Positions 1 through 13,870 are shown, numbered from the stretch's first letter. The stretch is DNA of 64,000 bases from Candidatus Harpocratesius repetitus (GCA_021498095.1 JAIZWK010000001.1:372001-436000), one strand, 5' to 3'. Notes: generated by a model not told the origin, from the letters alone. Numbers and translations: made by a program.

Positions 1-110
1 ATCAGAAACAAGCACTAAAAATTGCCTTTCCTGATGCAAAAACATACGAATCCTTCGGCTTTACTATTATTGGTAATGATTTGCAAGTAAGAAAATACCA
101 TTTTAAATAG
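1..110 (+). CDS. C-terminal end of a protein cut by the window edge (possibly a GNAT acetyltransferase)
   Basis: The frame that begins at base 3 stays open from the window edge to TAG at 108-110 and gives 35 residues. The tail contains YESFGFTIIGNDLQV. This resembles the last strands of GNAT N-acetyltransferases, where an aromatic-x-x-x-GF motif follows the last helix. The fragment is too short to prove the family. The start and most of the gene lie outside the window. Confidence 0.4.
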   Translation, partial: QKQALKIAFPDAKTYESFGFTIIGNDLQVRKYHFK

Positions 111-120
111 TGAATTATTC

Positions 121-193
121 TCATCTATCTCTCAACCATCTCTTATCAACTGTTCATCCGTCTCTCATCAACTGTTCATCCATCTCTCATCAA
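121..193. repeat. 22-bp tandem repeat, about 3 units
   Basis: Two nearly identical 22-bp units sit at 136-157 and 158-179 and share TCATCAACTGTTCAT. A partial third unit follows at 180-193 and a degenerate one precedes. The tract lies in the short gap between two convergent gene ends. It has no open frame of note and no obvious hairpin. It looks like simple slippage expansion. Confidence 0.7.
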
Positions 194-215
194 GATTAGG
201 AAAAAAAGATGAAGA

Positions 216-452
216 TTATGCTTTTTGTCCGATAAGTGAAGCACCTAGAACAATAAAGACAATTGAAATCAAAGCAGCAACCACAAAAGCGTAAAAAACA
301 TCTGTCTCTTTTACTTCACGAGTATCAGCAAAACAAAATCGACCATTCCAAATTTCTTCATGATTATTATAATGTTTCTTAAAATCAATATATGTAATCC
401 AAGATATAATCGAACCAATAAATAAAACAATAACAAGAGTAACAGTTGTCAT
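216..452 (-). CDS. Small two-helix membrane protein, paralogue of the 4414-4656 gene
   Basis: About 78 residues from the ATG at 452. Longer starts at 464, 470 and 479 exist, but the paralogue aligns from this methionine. There are two predicted membrane helices, near residues 3-22 and 55-75. The loop between them carries EEIWNGRFCFADTREVKE. The protein at 4414-4656 has almost the same loop (EEIWNRRFCFADTRKVKE) between two unrelated-looking hydrophobic helices. The conserved soluble loop, rather than the helices, is therefore probably the functional part. I do not recognise the family. The gene is convergent with the partial gene at the window start. Confidence 0.7.
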   Translation of the reverse strand: MTTVTLVIVLFIGSIISWITYIDFKKHYNNHEEIWNGRFCFADTREVKETDVFYAFVVAALISIVFIVLGASLIGQKA

Positions 453-792
453 ATTTATTTCCATCAGCATTTTAATCATTTTTTTAGTTTATGTTAAAAT
501 AATTAATATTTTATGGTTATAAAGGGGTAATTCTAAAACTAAAATAAAAATTTTTACCTCCCTATAGACAATCTTTATACTAAGAAAATAAAATTTAGTA
601 CTTTTGCTGTTTTGAATATCTTTCTTTGAAAGGAATAATAAGAAAGGTTTTTTTCTACTGATAATACCGCTTTTTCAGTTATTATTATTTTTATTATTAA
701 TGATTTCAATTATTAGTGTTCTTGCTTTCCTTATAAAGGGTATAAAAGGTTTTTATATGATTTCAATTTTAAGGTATCAAGAGGAAATACTC
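453..792. other. Intergenic region with a TATA-like element
   Basis: This AT-rich gap lies between two divergent genes. TATAAAAG at 741-748 would place transcription start near 770, which fits translation from the ATG at 793. That is an inference from archaeal promoter spacing, not a proven site. Open frame continues upstream of 793 to ATG codons at 757 and 700. I see no other structure. Confidence 0.3.
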
Positions 793-1620
793 ATGGATAC
801 TTCAAATTTACTGTACATAATTCAATTTGCGTTACTTGGATTATCTTATGGTGGTTTACTGATTTGGTTCTTAATAAAGAAAAGAGAATTCAAAGATGTA
901 GAAATATCGCAAATTCGGATATTCTATATAATTTGGTTAACCATTACAATGCTTGAAAACATTTTATCAGCAATAAAATATGCTTATTTAGATATAAATC
1001 CAACTGGTACTTTCAAAACTCCTTATTCTATTCTAGAATTTTTAGAAATGACAATATTTTCTATCCTTTTTTGGGGATTTTTATCCTATATGTTTCATGA
1101 AAATAAAAAGGGAATAATTATTGGAGTCTTTTCATTTGTTCTAAAAATTGGAACGAATTTTGTTAATTTTTTCCTGATCCAATATATCACTTCTCAATAT
1201 TCAAGTGATTATCTACTGCTTTCCAACTTCCTTAGCTTAATAGTATTATCAAATAGTCTTTTAAATTTGATATTAGGGTTTATAATTATTGGTTTTGTTA
1301 GATCATCCACTCCATTTAGAAATCACCAAGAATTTTCCCAGAGTTTCTCTCTTGGAGTAATTGTTATGATTATTATATATCCTTTAATTCAAATCGCAAT
1401 CACAATTTTGATTTTTATATTGGCTGTGTTCACGAATTTATTGATTTCGAGTGATATTCTTGTTTATGGATTCTTCATATTAAAGTTAATTATACCATTT
1501 ATTGGAGTTCTGGGTATTTTCATAATTCAAAAGAGCATTTTCCAGTGGATTCAAAGTAAATCTCCTGAATATGAACCACAAATTTCTAGCTATTATTCTG
1601 AAACCAATGAAAATTTATAA
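793..1620 (+). CDS. Multi-pass integral membrane protein of unknown function
   Basis: About 275 residues from the ATG at 793, which has GAGG eight bases upstream. ATGs at 700 and 757 would add up to 31 residues. Hydrophobic segments suggest about seven membrane helices: one near the N-terminus (IIQFALLGLSYGGLLIWF), a second after a short basic loop, two in the middle, a long pair around SNFLSLIVLSNSLLNLILG, and two near the C-terminus. The end is hydrophilic and Ser/Tyr/Glu-rich. I see no catalytic motif or recognised family. The next gene downstream, on the same strand, is the secreted protease, after a 313-bp gap. Confidence 0.7.
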   Translation: MDTSNLLYIIQFALLGLSYGGLLIWFLIKKREFKDVEISQIRIFYIIWLTITMLENILSAIKYAYLDINPTGTFKTPYSILEFLEMTIFSILFWGFLSYMFHENKKGIIIGVFSFVLKIGTNFVNFFLIQYITSQYSSDYLLLSNFLSLIVLSNSLLNLILGFIIIGFVRSSTPFRNHQEFSQSFSLGVIVMIIIYPLIQIAITILIFILAVFTNLLISSDILVYGFFILKLIIPFIGVLGIFIIQKSIFQWIQSKSPEYEPQISSYYSETNENL

Positions 1621-1933
1621 TGTATGATAACGTAGATAGCGAATATAACAGATTCAAATGGAATCAAATGAAAAAAAGGATAATCAATTCGATTATTAAG
1701 TTCTATGAAAAGAGATGCTGATTCAGATTGATTTCATGAAATTCCATAAAGAATTTTATTTTTTTCATAATATTTTAGAATTTAAGAAAAAAAATTCAAA
1801 ACTTTTTACTGCTAGATAACAAAAAGTTGAATAGACTTCATTTTGAATTATGAAAAATTTTTAATAAGCTTCCCAAAATACTCAAAATATTGAATAACTC
1901 TTATTTACAAAAAAAGTAAGGAAAAAATAAAAA
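1621..1933. other. AT-rich intergenic region
   Basis: This is 313 bp of very AT-rich sequence between a membrane-protein gene and the papain-like protease gene. It has several poly-A and poly-T tracts and no open frame of note, repeat or clear hairpin. It probably holds the terminator of the first gene and the promoter of the second. Confidence 0.4.
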
Positions 1934-4186
1934 ATGACACGTTCTATTAAAAAAACACTTTTGATATTGATTCTATTTACGCTATTCATCAATATTTTTG
2001 AACAAAATACAATAATACTCGACTCTTGTTCTCAAAAAGAGCATAATCCGAAGGCATTGTCAACTTTCTCAAATGAAAGCCATCAAAATATAATATCTTC
2101 GTTAAATCCCGCATTTCAGTGGAAAACTCTTTCAGATTCAGATGTTTCCCAATTGAAGAAAGAATGCGGAGTATATGACCCAAACAAGAATTATTCATTA
2201 CGATTTCAAGGCTATGGAACCGGAGCACTTCCACGAGATGAACAAGAGTGGGAAAGTTTAGTTGGAACTCATGTAGTTAAAGGAATTTCCAACGAACGAG
2301 AGATTGAAGAAAATCTTCCTGATTCTATTGATCATTCCACATCACCATATTTCCCTGCAGTAGGTAATCAAGGTATGCAACCTTCATGTTGTTCTTGGGC
2401 TGCAGGATATTATGCTTATGGATTTCAAGAAGCCAAAGATAACAAATGGAATGCAAAATCAGGAGATCCGCGCTTCTTATTAAGCCCAGCTTGGATATAT
2501 AACAAAATAAAACTTGGTTCAGAGGGAGGATCCAATTATGCAGGAAATTTTAGAATTTTAACAACGTTAGGATGTCCAACCATGTCAACTATGCCATATG
2601 TCGCAGAAGACGATGTAAGCTGGGGGTCTGAATCTGCATTTCGGGAAGCTCCACTCCATAGAGCCAAAGAATCATACAAAGCCTTTTTTTTTAATTCGGA
2701 AGAGAAAATATTAACAATTAAAGCACTTTTAAATAAGAGTATTTTGCCTGTTTTCTACATAGATGTTGCAATTTACCCAGAATACTGCTGGGGAAATGAT
2801 TTCATTGTTTCAACTGCAGATATAGCTTCTGGTGAAGGAGGTCATTGCCAAGCATTTGTAGGATATGATGATTCCATTGAAAAAGATGGAGAACTCGGTG
2901 CATTCAAAGTGGTTAATTCATGGGGAACAGACTTTGGAAAAAATGGCTTTTACTGGATTACTTATGATGCAATAATTAACATGCTCTATGAAATTGATTG
3001 GATTGAAGATATCCCTAATTATAAGCCAAATTTAGTTGCAACTTGGAAATTTTCAGTTGCACCAACAATGTTTACAAGCATTAAAATAGGAATTGGAACA
3101 TTCGATAATGTATTCCTAAAAAAAAGCTTTGAGCACTACGTTTACGAATCAACTCCTCTTCCAAAATTTATGGCACTCGATGTATCAGAATTAATGGAAT
3201 ACTATCAAACAAAATCAGCTGATTTCTTTATAGAACTAAATCGACCGTTAGTAAATAATTCCATTCTATCTTCATTTTTCATTGAATACTATGATAACGA
3301 TTATTCACCAGGATCTCCCACTAAAATAAGCCCTCAGTGTTTGGATGTTCCTTTAAAGATTGACAATAGAACTAAATCATACGCTCAAACCTTTCTTCCA
3401 GGAAAACCATCACCTCCTTCCTATGTTATGTACAGTAATTATTCTCAAACAATATCTTCTAGTGCGAAAAGTTTGATTAGTCCTAGTTCTACTAGTGATC
3501 TTCTAATCTCATGGAACTTTCCTTTATCAACAGGTTACGGCAATATTTCAGAATATCGATTATATCAAGTCGATCTCCCAGCAAATGAAATTAATCCGTT
3601 TGAATTGAACACATCAGCTGAAATTGTTCATTTTCTAAAGGAAATATCTCCTGTTGAACCATTTAAACCAAAGTATACAATAATTGACACATCTATTAAT
3701 TTTGAAGTTCAATCAATTCTTTTAACCGCTGTAAATGAATACGGTGAAAGTATTTTATCCCTTCCCGCAGTTCCATTTAGCCCAGAACTTCCAAATGAAC
3801 CAACAAACTTGAATGTTTCAAAAAGTAAATCCGCTATTCGTCTAACTTGGGCAATTCCTACCGATTTGGGAGGGGGAATTAATATTTCTTATAATATTTA
3901 TCGTGGAATTTCACCAGATTCTTTAGAAAAGATTGGAATCACAACAGATGTCGAATTTTTCGTAGATGAAACTGCAAAAAATAACAACAGTGAGGTTCTA
4001 TATTATGCAGTATCGGCCCAAAATGAAGCTGGGGAAGGAGAACTATCCGATACTATTGAAGTAATCAATGATCTGAGTAAATTAGGAATTTATTCCTATC
4101 CGGTTTATTTTGTAGGACTGATTTCTGTCGGATTTATAGCAGGACAACTAATATTTTTCGCTCAACGCCGAAAATTGAAAACATAA
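1934..4186 (+). CDS. Secreted, membrane-anchored papain-type (C1A) cysteine protease with fibronectin III-like domains
   Basis: 750 residues. An N-terminal signal segment (about 8-28) targets it for export. The peptidase domain spans about 135-350. It has the oxyanion-hole Gln146 and nucleophile Cys152 in NQGMQPSCCSWAA, His304 in GGHCQAFVGYDD and Asn328 in VVNSWG, so all four papain-family catalytic residues are present. Two fibronectin type III-like beta domains follow (about 490-615 and 625-710; the second has the PTNLNVSKSKSAIRLTW opening). A final helix near 720-742 ends in QRRKLKT, as expected for a C-terminal anchor with a cytosolic basic stop. It probably acts outside the cell on proteins or peptides. 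The cysteine pair at the active site (CC) is unusual. The domain calls are by motif; the fibronectin assignments are less sure than the protease. Confidence 0.88.
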   Translation: MTRSIKKTLLILILFTLFINIFEQNTIILDSCSQKEHNPKALSTFSNESHQNIISSLNPAFQWKTLSDSDVSQLKKECGVYDPNKNYSLRFQGYGTGALPRDEQEWESLVGTHVVKGISNEREIEENLPDSIDHSTSPYFPAVGNQGMQPSCCSWAAGYYAYGFQEAKDNKWNAKSGDPRFLLSPAWIYNKIKLGSEGGSNYAGNFRILTTLGCPTMSTMPYVAEDDVSWGSESAFREAPLHRAKESYKAFFFNSEEKILTIKALLNKSILPVFYIDVAIYPEYCWGNDFIVSTADIASGEGGHCQAFVGYDDSIEKDGELGAFKVVNSWGTDFGKNGFYWITYDAIINMLYEIDWIEDIPNYKPNLVATWKFSVAPTMFTSIKIGIGTFDNVFLKKSFEHYVYESTPLPKFMALDVSELMEYYQTKSADFFIELNRPLVNNSILSSFFIEYYDNDYSPGSPTKISPQCLDVPLKIDNRTKSYAQTFLPGKPSPPSYVMYSNYSQTISSSAKSLISPSSTSDLLISWNFPLSTGYGNISEYRLYQVDLPANEINPFELNTSAEIVHFLKEISPVEPFKPKYTIIDTSINFEVQSILLTAVNEYGESILSLPAVPFSPELPNEPTNLNVSKSKSAIRLTWAIPTDLGGGINISYNIYRGISPDSLEKIGITTDVEFFVDETAKNNNSEVLYYAVSAQNEAGEGELSDTIEVINDLSKLGIYSYPVYFVGLISVGFIAGQLIFFAQRRKLKT

Positions 4187-4413
4187 ATTCTTAAAATGGC
4201 TTAGAATTCTTTTTTATCTAATTCTCTTTATTATTTCGTTTATTTTAAGTTCAATATTTGAAAAACAGTAATAATTTATAATTAATAATTCAGAAATTAT
4301 AACTACCATATTATTTTTAATGAAAGGATTTTCATGTATTTAAAGGACTAAAAGCATTTTTAAGGAGATTTGATGTTTAATACATTAACATTGCTATTCA
4401 ATATTGATTTATC

Positions 4414-4656
4414 ATGAAATCAGTTTACATTTACTTCATTATTTTTCTGATAATGAGCATTTTATGTTGGATTGAATATTTTTTCTTCAAACAGAAACTA
4501 TTAGATAATGAAGAAATTTGGAACAGACGATTTTGTTTTGCAGATACTAGAAAAGTGAAAGAATCAGATCTGCGATATTCTCTTTTTGCATCAATTATTA
4601 TTACAATTATCACTTTTTTCCTTGGTTTATCATCATTATATTCTTTATTTCACTAA
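4414..4656 (+). CDS. Small two-helix membrane protein, paralogue of the 216-452 gene
   Basis: 80 residues, ATG start. Membrane helices lie near residues 5-24 and 56-78. The connecting loop holds NEEIWNRRFCFADTRKVKE, nearly identical to the loop of the protein encoded on the opposite strand at 216-452, while the helices have diverged. This pattern suggests selection on the loop. I see no recognised family. The two copies flank the membrane protein and protease genes in opposite orientations. Confidence 0.7.
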   Translation: MKSVYIYFIIFLIMSILCWIEYFFFKQKLLDNEEIWNRRFCFADTRKVKESDLRYSLFASIIITIITFFLGLSSLYSLFH

Positions 4657-5024
4657 ATCTGGCTAAAAGATGAGTTATTTTTTGAGAAAATGATTTATTA
4701 AAAATGTTTCAGATTAATTTTTTGCATATTTTTAGTATTCTTAATTTTACTCCTTTTCGCTACATATACAAATTAATGGTTACCGATTTTTTTGGTAAAT
4801 AATTGCACATTTTTCTCGCAAACTCAAGACCTGCAACCATCTACTTCTAAGTCTCCTCCTTCAGTATATATCCTTTAACTGATCGAGAAAATAATCAAAA
4901 GCTAACTTGTAATAAAAGAATCTATACCCTCATCACAAATTTCTTCCAAATTACATTATATATACGCTAGATTTTGCCCAAATTTAGAAAAAGTGAAAAA
5001 ATAATGAAAAAAGACACAAAACCC
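4657..5024. other. AT-rich intergenic region between convergent genes
   Basis: This gap separates the ends of two convergent genes. It contains T-rich stretches that could terminate transcription on either strand, a TATATATA stretch near 4956-4964, and no open frame that looks coding. I see nothing else. Confidence 0.4.
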
Positions 5025-6170
5025 TTAGAAACATCTATGAATAACTTGAGGTCCTAATTCTTTATACTCGCGTCGAGTTACCCACATTCGTTGGAAAGTC
5101 TTTAAGCTTGCTAAAATAGACCCACCAATCCAAACGGAATACATACGCTCTGGAGGAGCAATAATCTTTACATCAACGCTTTCTGGGATTTGTTCCTTGA
5201 TTTCTTTTGTAAGTCGTTCTTTCAATCCTGGATACATAGTTGAACCACCAGAAAGAACGATGTTTCCATAAAGATCACGGCGTAAATCAACATCACATTG
5301 TTTGATGGCGTTACAAATAACATCATCTAAAGGTTCTAATTCTTTTCCAATAACTCCTGGGTTGAAGAAACACTCTGGAGCTAAGAAGCGCTCAACAGAT
5401 ACGGTAATGGTCTCACCATCTGGTAACATGTAAACTTTTTCCATTCCAGCAACTTTCTTTGATAACATAATTTCTTTTTCTGGATCTAAAGCCACATAGC
5501 AGAGTTTTTCTTTGATATCCCGTACAATTTCTTTTTCAGCTGAAGTTGTAAAGGAAAATCCTTTTTGTCGCAATAATCGTTGTAAATAGTTAGTAATATC
5601 CCGTCCGGCTAAATCTAAACGTGAAATGGCATGAGAGAGCGCAAAACCTTCATAAATTGGCACAACGTGAGAGACACCATCACCAATATCAATAACACAT
5701 CCAGTGGTTCGCCCAGAAGCATACAATGATAATACTGCTTGCATAGACACATAGAGTGCAGGGACATTAAAGGTTTCAAACATAATTTCAGCCATTTTCT
5801 CCCGATTTGGTCGCGGGTTTAACGGCGCTTCAGTCAACAACACAGGATGTTCTGAAGGATCAACCCGCAAATCTGTATAAAAGGTATAGTGCCAGATTTT
5901 CTCCATGGCGATCCAATCTTCTATAACACCATGTTCCACTGGGAACATGAGTTTTAAGACACCTTTCAATTGTAATGCTTCTTCACCGATATAATATTCC
6001 CGGGTGTAGTGTTCGACATCAGTCATAATGGAAGTATACTTAGGATATCCAATCAAAGTGGGGAACACAGATCTTGGTTGATCTTCTCCTGCAAATCCAT
6101 TTTTGGAGATCCCGGTACCATTATCGACCACAAGGGGTTTTGCGGCCAACCAATCGCTTTCGTTGCTCAT
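5025..6170 (-). CDS. Actin homologue (Asgard/eukaryote-type actin)
   Basis: 381 residues from the ATG at 6170. A GTG at 6179 would add three residues. The length and sequence are those of true actin rather than MreB or crenactin. Phosphate 1 is [18 protein letters not shown] near the N-terminus, followed by [10 protein letters not shown]. The DNase-loop/subdomain region ends in [23 protein letters not shown] and [28 protein letters not shown] match actin closely. Phosphate 2 is [37 protein letters not shown] is the adenosine motif, and the end IHRCF resembles actin's RKCF. It should polymerise with ATP in the cytoplasm. Both flanks are long gaps, so it is probably transcribed alone. Confidence 0.97.
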   Translation of the reverse strand: MSNESDWLAAKPLVVDNGTGISKNGFAGEDQPRSVFPTLIGYPKYTSIMTDVEHYTREYYIGEEALQLKGVLKLMFPVEHGVIEDWIAMEKIWHYTFYTDLRVDPSEHPVLLTEAPLNPRPNREKMAEIMFETFNVPALYVSMQAVLSLYASGRTTGCVIDIGDGVSHVVPIYEGFALSHAISRLDLAGRDITNYLQRLLRQKGFSFTTSAEKEIVRDIKEKLCYVALDPEKEIMLSKKVAGMEKVYMLPDGETITVSVERFLAPECFFNPGVIGKELEPLDDVICNAIKQCDVDLRRDLYGNIVLSGGSTMYPGLKERLTKEIKEQIPESVDVKIIAPPERMYSVWIGGSILASLKTFQRMWVTRREYKELGPQVIHRCF

Positions 6171-6604
6171 AATGATCACAAAAATTTTGGGTTCGAAATA
6201 TCGTTTTTTAATTGCGTAAAAACTGAGTTTCTTAGTTATTATCTTCCCTTCGAACTTAAAAACTTTTACTCGTAAATTGATAAGAGTGGTATAGCGGGTG
6301 AGGAGGGGAGAAAAAAGAAAGATACCAGACTAATATTTGGAATGCCCATAAATATCTAGTTTGAAGGAAAAGGGTGAATCTCATCTTAAAGCGGTAAATC
6401 ATGAAGAATAAAATCAAATAAAAGATAAAGGAATATTCAAAGTCTAAAACGCAATAATAAAGTAAATCTTAATAGAATCATTTGAATTGAAAAAACAAGA
6501 TAAGATAATTAAAAAAACCATTAAGTTTATTCTTTATTTATTAATATCTAATAGAAAAAAATAATTCTAAAAATTAAATAGGTTTTTAATGGAAAAATTC
6601 GTAA
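6171..6604. other. Intergenic region upstream of actin
   Basis: This AT-rich non-coding stretch holds the actin promoter on the minus strand. No repeat, RNA gene or credible open frame was seen. It ends at the duplicated lacZ fragment. Confidence 0.4.
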
Positions 6605-6759
6605 AAGTCATCTAAATTTTGGAATGCATGAAGGGTAAATTGATATTTATATGTAGTGTTTTTTATTATTCAATATTTTTTCATTGGTTTCGCACCCCAT
6701 GAATTATCTCCTCCTACTGCTTGTTTAATATAATCAATATTTAGGGTAATCAAATGTCT
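6605..6759 (-). pseudogene. Duplicated 3' fragment of the beta-galactosidase gene (pseudogene remnant)
   Basis: About 155 bp match the 3' end of the intact beta-galactosidase gene at 9274-9428 in the same orientation, with a constant offset of 2669 bases and only scattered substitutions. Read on the minus strand it encodes [18 protein letters not shown] and continues [12 protein letters not shown], then a TGA stop where the intact protein continues RLIKN. The frame downstream still resembles [11 protein letters not shown], and the intact gene's own stop has become a sense codon. Upstream homology fades at once. It is a non-functional remnant. Together with the intact copy it forms direct repeats around the BspA-type gene. 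Confidence 0.88.
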
Positions 6760-6890
6760 TCGGATTCGGACTATTTTAGTGAAACCATGCTTTTAAATGC
6801 GGTGGATCTTTTTACGGCTGCATGGGATTTAAAGTATCCACAAAATTGATAAAATGTAAAAAAACATTATCTTATAGGATGAAATATATC

Positions 6891-8960
6891 ATGAAAAATA
6901 AATGGCAAATCTTCATTATTTTATGCATATTAGGAATAGGAAGTATGACCCCTCTTTTTTCTTTCTTCTTTTCTTTCCAAATGCACGATTCAAATTTGAC
7001 ATTGCAGTCAGAACCGAAAAAGGGAGACTGTATTCCCGCCGATGCGAACCCCGAAAGTTTTATTTCCGTGTGGAACACTGCTTTACACAGCGGAGGATCA
7101 AGCAATGACAATCAGATAAGATTACCTTTGGAATCTTCGGGTACGTACAACTTCACGGTGAACTGGGGCGATGGAACAAGTGATACAATCACCGTTTGGA
7201 ATCAGGCAGAAGTCACGCACACCTATTCTGCGGTTGGTAACTATACCCTAACCATTAACGGAACCGTTGTCGGATGGTGCTTTGATTTTGAGGGAGATAG
7301 ACTGAAAATAACGGAAATTTTGCAGTGGAGATCTTTAGAATTGGGAAATTCGGGCTGGTATTTTGCTGGATGCGAAAATTTGAATTTAACAGCCACCGAT
7401 TCTCCCAATTTAAGCGGAACAACTGATTTAAGCGGAACTTTTTGGGGTTGTAAGAAATTAGGCAGTAGTGGAAATATGAACTTTTGGAATGTTTCGTCTG
7501 TAACAAAAATGTACTGTATGTTTTGGGGGACCTTCTCGTTCAACCAAAATATTGGAAATTGGGATGTATCAAGTGTGACCGATATGGAACGTATGTTTCT
7601 GCATGCATATTCGTTCAATCAAGATATCGGAAATTGGGATGTGTCTTTTGTAACTAATATGTTTGGAATGTTTTGGGATGCTCATTCGTTCAATCAAGAC
7701 ATCGGCGGTTGGAATGTTTCAAGAGTAACGGATATGAGTGCAATGTTTTGGAGGGCTTTTTCGTTTGACCAAGATATTGGAGGATGGAACGTTTCCAAAG
7801 TGACTGATATGTATCGTATGTTCAGTGAAGCAACTTCTTTTAATCAAGATATTGGAAGATGGAATGTATCGGCTGTTTGGAATATGGGCGGTATGTTCGA
7901 AGGGGCTTCGGCATTTAATCAGGATATAGGTAATTGGGATGTATCCAGTGTAACTGATATGTATTGGATGTTTGATGGTGCTTCTTCATTCAATCAAGAT
8001 ATAGGCAGTTGGGATGTATCAAGCGTGACCAGTATGGATTGGATGTTTGGAAATGCTTTTGCATTCAATCAAGATATCGGAAATTGGGATGTATCAAATG
8101 TGATATCCATGGGTGCCATGTTCTCTGGAGCTTCTTCATTCAATCAAGATATTGGTAAATGGAATTTGCGTAATGTTCTTTATATGCCCGAAATGTTCAA
8201 AAATGCGGCATCTTTCAACCAGAATATCAGTGCATGGCATACAACTTTGGTGGAAAATATGTGGTGTATGTTCGCCAATGCTACTTCATTTAATCAGGAT
8301 ATTAGCGGTTGGAACGTTCATATAGCGGGAAATATGAATTATATGTTCGCCAATGCCAGTTCATTCAATCAAGATTTAAGCACCTGGAATACCGGTTCTG
8401 TAAAAAGGATGAAATGTATGTTTGATGGCGCATCTTCATTCAATCAAGATATCAGCGGTTGGGATGTTTCTTCCGTGATCGATATGAGTTACATGTTCCG
8501 TAATGCCAGCTCATTCAACCAAGATATCAGCAGTTGGGATGTTTCGGCCGTTACAGATATGAGCCACATGTTCGATGGAGCTTCAGCTTTCGATCAAAAC
8601 CTCGGTAGCTGGAATGTATCATCGGTGACCGATATGAAAGGGATGTTTCGTGGTATAAAATTGTCAACGGCAAATTATGACAGCATTTTACAGCATTGGT
8701 CGAAATTGCCTCTACAGAGTAACGTTTCATTTGATGCGGGAAATTCGCAGTACAGCAAATCCGCAGTCGAGGCTCGACAGTATATTGTTGGTACTTTCGG
8801 ATGGAATATTACCGATGGCGGTTTTACGGAAAAAGAACCGGGAACAAACCAAATTTCAGGGTATCCGATCTTCATCTTTATGTGCTTTTTTGCCGTATTG
8901 ATTGCAGTTTTAGGAAAAAGGTTCGAAATATCACCGTCCATTCCCAAATCCGTTCAATAA
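6891..8960 (+). CDS. BspA-type (DUF285) repeat surface protein, probably horizontally acquired
   Basis: 689 residues from the ATG at 6891, which has AGGA upstream and gives a normal signal sequence ([17 protein letters not shown]). ATGs at 6822 and 6879 are possible alternatives. After the signal comes a PKD-like beta segment ([10 protein letters not shown], then [15 protein letters not shown]). Fifteen exact 25-residue repeats follow, with consensus [20 protein letters not shown]. Next is the capping segment typical of bacterial members ([13 protein letters not shown], then GNSQYSKSA, then [10 protein letters not shown]), and a C-terminal membrane helix with a basic tail. Such proteins are displayed on cell surfaces and bind partners or other cells. 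Base composition is visibly richer in G+C than the neighbours, which with the flanking lacZ direct repeats suggests transfer from a bacterium. Confidence 0.9.
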   Translation: MKNKWQIFIILCILGIGSMTPLFSFFFSFQMHDSNLTLQSEPKKGDCIPADANPESFISVWNTALHSGGSSNDNQIRLPLESSGTYNFTVNWGDGTSDTITVWNQAEVTHTYSAVGNYTLTINGTVVGWCFDFEGDRLKITEILQWRSLELGNSGWYFAGCENLNLTATDSPNLSGTTDLSGTFWGCKKLGSSGNMNFWNVSSVTKMYCMFWGTFSFNQNIGNWDVSSVTDMERMFLHAYSFNQDIGNWDVSFVTNMFGMFWDAHSFNQDIGGWNVSRVTDMSAMFWRAFSFDQDIGGWNVSKVTDMYRMFSEATSFNQDIGRWNVSAVWNMGGMFEGASAFNQDIGNWDVSSVTDMYWMFDGASSFNQDIGSWDVSSVTSMDWMFGNAFAFNQDIGNWDVSNVISMGAMFSGASSFNQDIGKWNLRNVLYMPEMFKNAASFNQNISAWHTTLVENMWCMFANATSFNQDISGWNVHIAGNMNYMFANASSFNQDLSTWNTGSVKRMKCMFDGASSFNQDISGWDVSSVIDMSYMFRNASSFNQDISSWDVSAVTDMSHMFDGASAFDQNLGSWNVSSVTDMKGMFRGIKLSTANYDSILQHWSKLPLQSNVSFDAGNSQYSKSAVEARQYIVGTFGWNITDGGFTEKEPGTNQISGYPIFIFMCFFAVLIAVLGKRFEISPSIPKSVQ
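7512..8636 (+). repeat. Fifteen 75-bp coding repeats (DUF285 units)
   Basis: The tract is exactly 1125 bp, fifteen units of 75 bp with no change in length, each encoding one 25-residue unit with MF, SFNQDI and a W(D/N)V motif. Units differ by substitutions throughout, so they are not recent slippage products, although the 7920-8110 units are the most alike. Recombination between units could change copy number. Confidence 0.9.
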
Positions 8961-9287
8961 CTACTTTTTTTTTAGTTTGCATCTTAATACATGCACAGAT
9001 GCGATTCCACACAATGTTGTATTTATAATAACTTGGTTTTGGGCTTTCTCGGACGACTTATCAAAATAAAACAAAACTATCAAGTGATTTAAAATTGTCG
9101 AAAATTAACTAAATTTAATTGATATATGTAAATATACATGTATTAAAGAATTTGATAGCAGTAGTATCTATAATATCAATCACATAAATCTGAATTAACA
9201 AAATTTTATGATTTTCTGTTAAAAGAACGAACAAATTCTAATATGGAGCAAAAATTTAGTCAAGAGAAATCAAAATTCATCCAAATT
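8961..9287. other. Intergenic region between convergent genes
   Basis: The gap separates the BspA-type gene from the beta-galactosidase 3' end. Its first 100 bases keep the higher G+C of the imported gene. The rest is AT-rich like the genome, with a short palindromic run (ATATGTAAATATACAT near 9124). The last few bases belong to the lacZ direct repeat. I see no gene. Confidence 0.4.
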
Positions 9288-12800
<3,513 letters not shown>

Positions 12801-12889
12801 TCACAATTATCATGTATTATTTACTTTTAAAAGTATATTTTAAATTTGCTATAACCTTTTTTTTTTATTCCAATTAATGTGCATTTCAA

Positions 12890-13870
12890 CTATTCACTGC
12901 TAAGTTGATAACTAAGTGGATAATGTTCCAGGGAAAAACAACGCCATTTTTTGAAATGTATAGGTAATCTTCCATGTTTGAGAAAATCATCATGCCATTT
13001 TTGAGGAACAGGAAGATCACGATATAATTCATTTCGAAGTGCTTCCAATGGGGCACGTTGATATCCCATATAATCAGCTGCAGTCATAATGTGAGATTTA
13101 GACATTTCACTCACTTTATTCAAACGATCAACAAAATCAATTCCATATTGTGAACGAATAACATGGTGATCAATAATAATTTCTGGAATGAAATCTGCCA
13201 ATTTAAGCGCGTTTTTCCAAGCAATCTCTTCTAATTTTTGCCTACTTTTTTTTACTTGATATAAATACAATGGCGGACCAGCCACATAGAGAATTGTCGG
13301 CTTCCAGTCAAGAATAATGTCAATTGTGTGTGAATCCAATAATTGAATGTCAGATCCGAATACAAACACATCATTATCATCGACAATTCGAACCATCATT
13401 ACTGAATTGAGAAAAGATGACGATTTTTGAGCATATCCATGGGGAACAGATTCTGAAAACTGCAAATTATTGAAAGATTTCCCTTCGGGGTTTATAAAAT
13501 CGCATCCTAACATATTTTGTAGTTTTTTTCTTCTATAACGGCTTGTTTTGGAAGTATTTTCAGGACTTTTTACCCATAATTTAGCAGATTTTAAAGGTTC
13601 AATCACAGTAGAAGCGGATAATTGAACTAAATCTGCTTCGACCATAGGATGATGATCCCCGTGGAAATGCGTGATTATTATATCACTAGCATTTTGCATT
13701 TCGTTGATGATTCTTGAACGCAAAATATAAGATATTTCAATTTGAAAAGGATGGGGAAGCAATTTTTTTCGACCTTGGTCTAGTGCCAATCCTGGATCAA
13801 TTAAAATTTTTTGAGATTTGGTTTCCACCATGCAAGCCATACTTCGCACTCCCAAAGATTCAGCAGCCAA
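12890..13870 (-). CDS. UPF0282 family metallo-beta-lactamase-fold protein
   Basis: About 326 residues. The N-terminus AAESLGVRSMACMVET followed by ILIDPGLAL is the signature opening of archaeal UPF0282 proteins, and THFHGDHHPM is the metallo-beta-lactamase-fold zinc motif. A further FGSDIQLLD strand and IIIDHHVIRS late in the protein supply other likely ligands. The function of the family is unknown; it is a predicted metal-dependent hydrolase. The first candidate start at 13870 is TTG. Family N-termini extend slightly further, and the frame is open upstream with a GGGGG purine run, so the true start may be a rare codon around 13879-13885. The gene is divergent from the Gly-Gly ubiquitin-like gene. 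Confidence 0.85.
   Translation of the reverse strand: MAAESLGVRSMACMVETKSQKILIDPGLALDQGRKKLLPHPFQIEISYILRSRIINEMQNASDIIITHFHGDHHPMVEADLVQLSASTVIEPLKSAKLWVKSPENTSKTSRYRRKKLQNMLGCDFINPEGKSFNNLQFSESVPHGYAQKSSSFLNSVMMVRIVDDNDVFVFGSDIQLLDSHTIDIILDWKPTILYVAGPPLYLYQVKKSRQKLEEIAWKNALKLADFIPEIIIDHHVIRSQYGIDFVDRLNKVSEMSKSHIMTAADYMGYQRAPLEALRNELYRDLPVPQKWHDDFLKHGRLPIHFKKWRCFSLEHYPLSYQLSSE

Noticed and set aside
7241..7618. 125-residue minus-strand open frame inside the BspA-type gene
   Set aside because: It lies wholly within a clearly coding gene on the other strand and has no motif or ribosome site.
7512..8636. Regular 75-bp repeats that might be taken for a CRISPR array
   Set aside because: They are coding, with fifteen exact 25-residue DUF285 units and no unique spacers.
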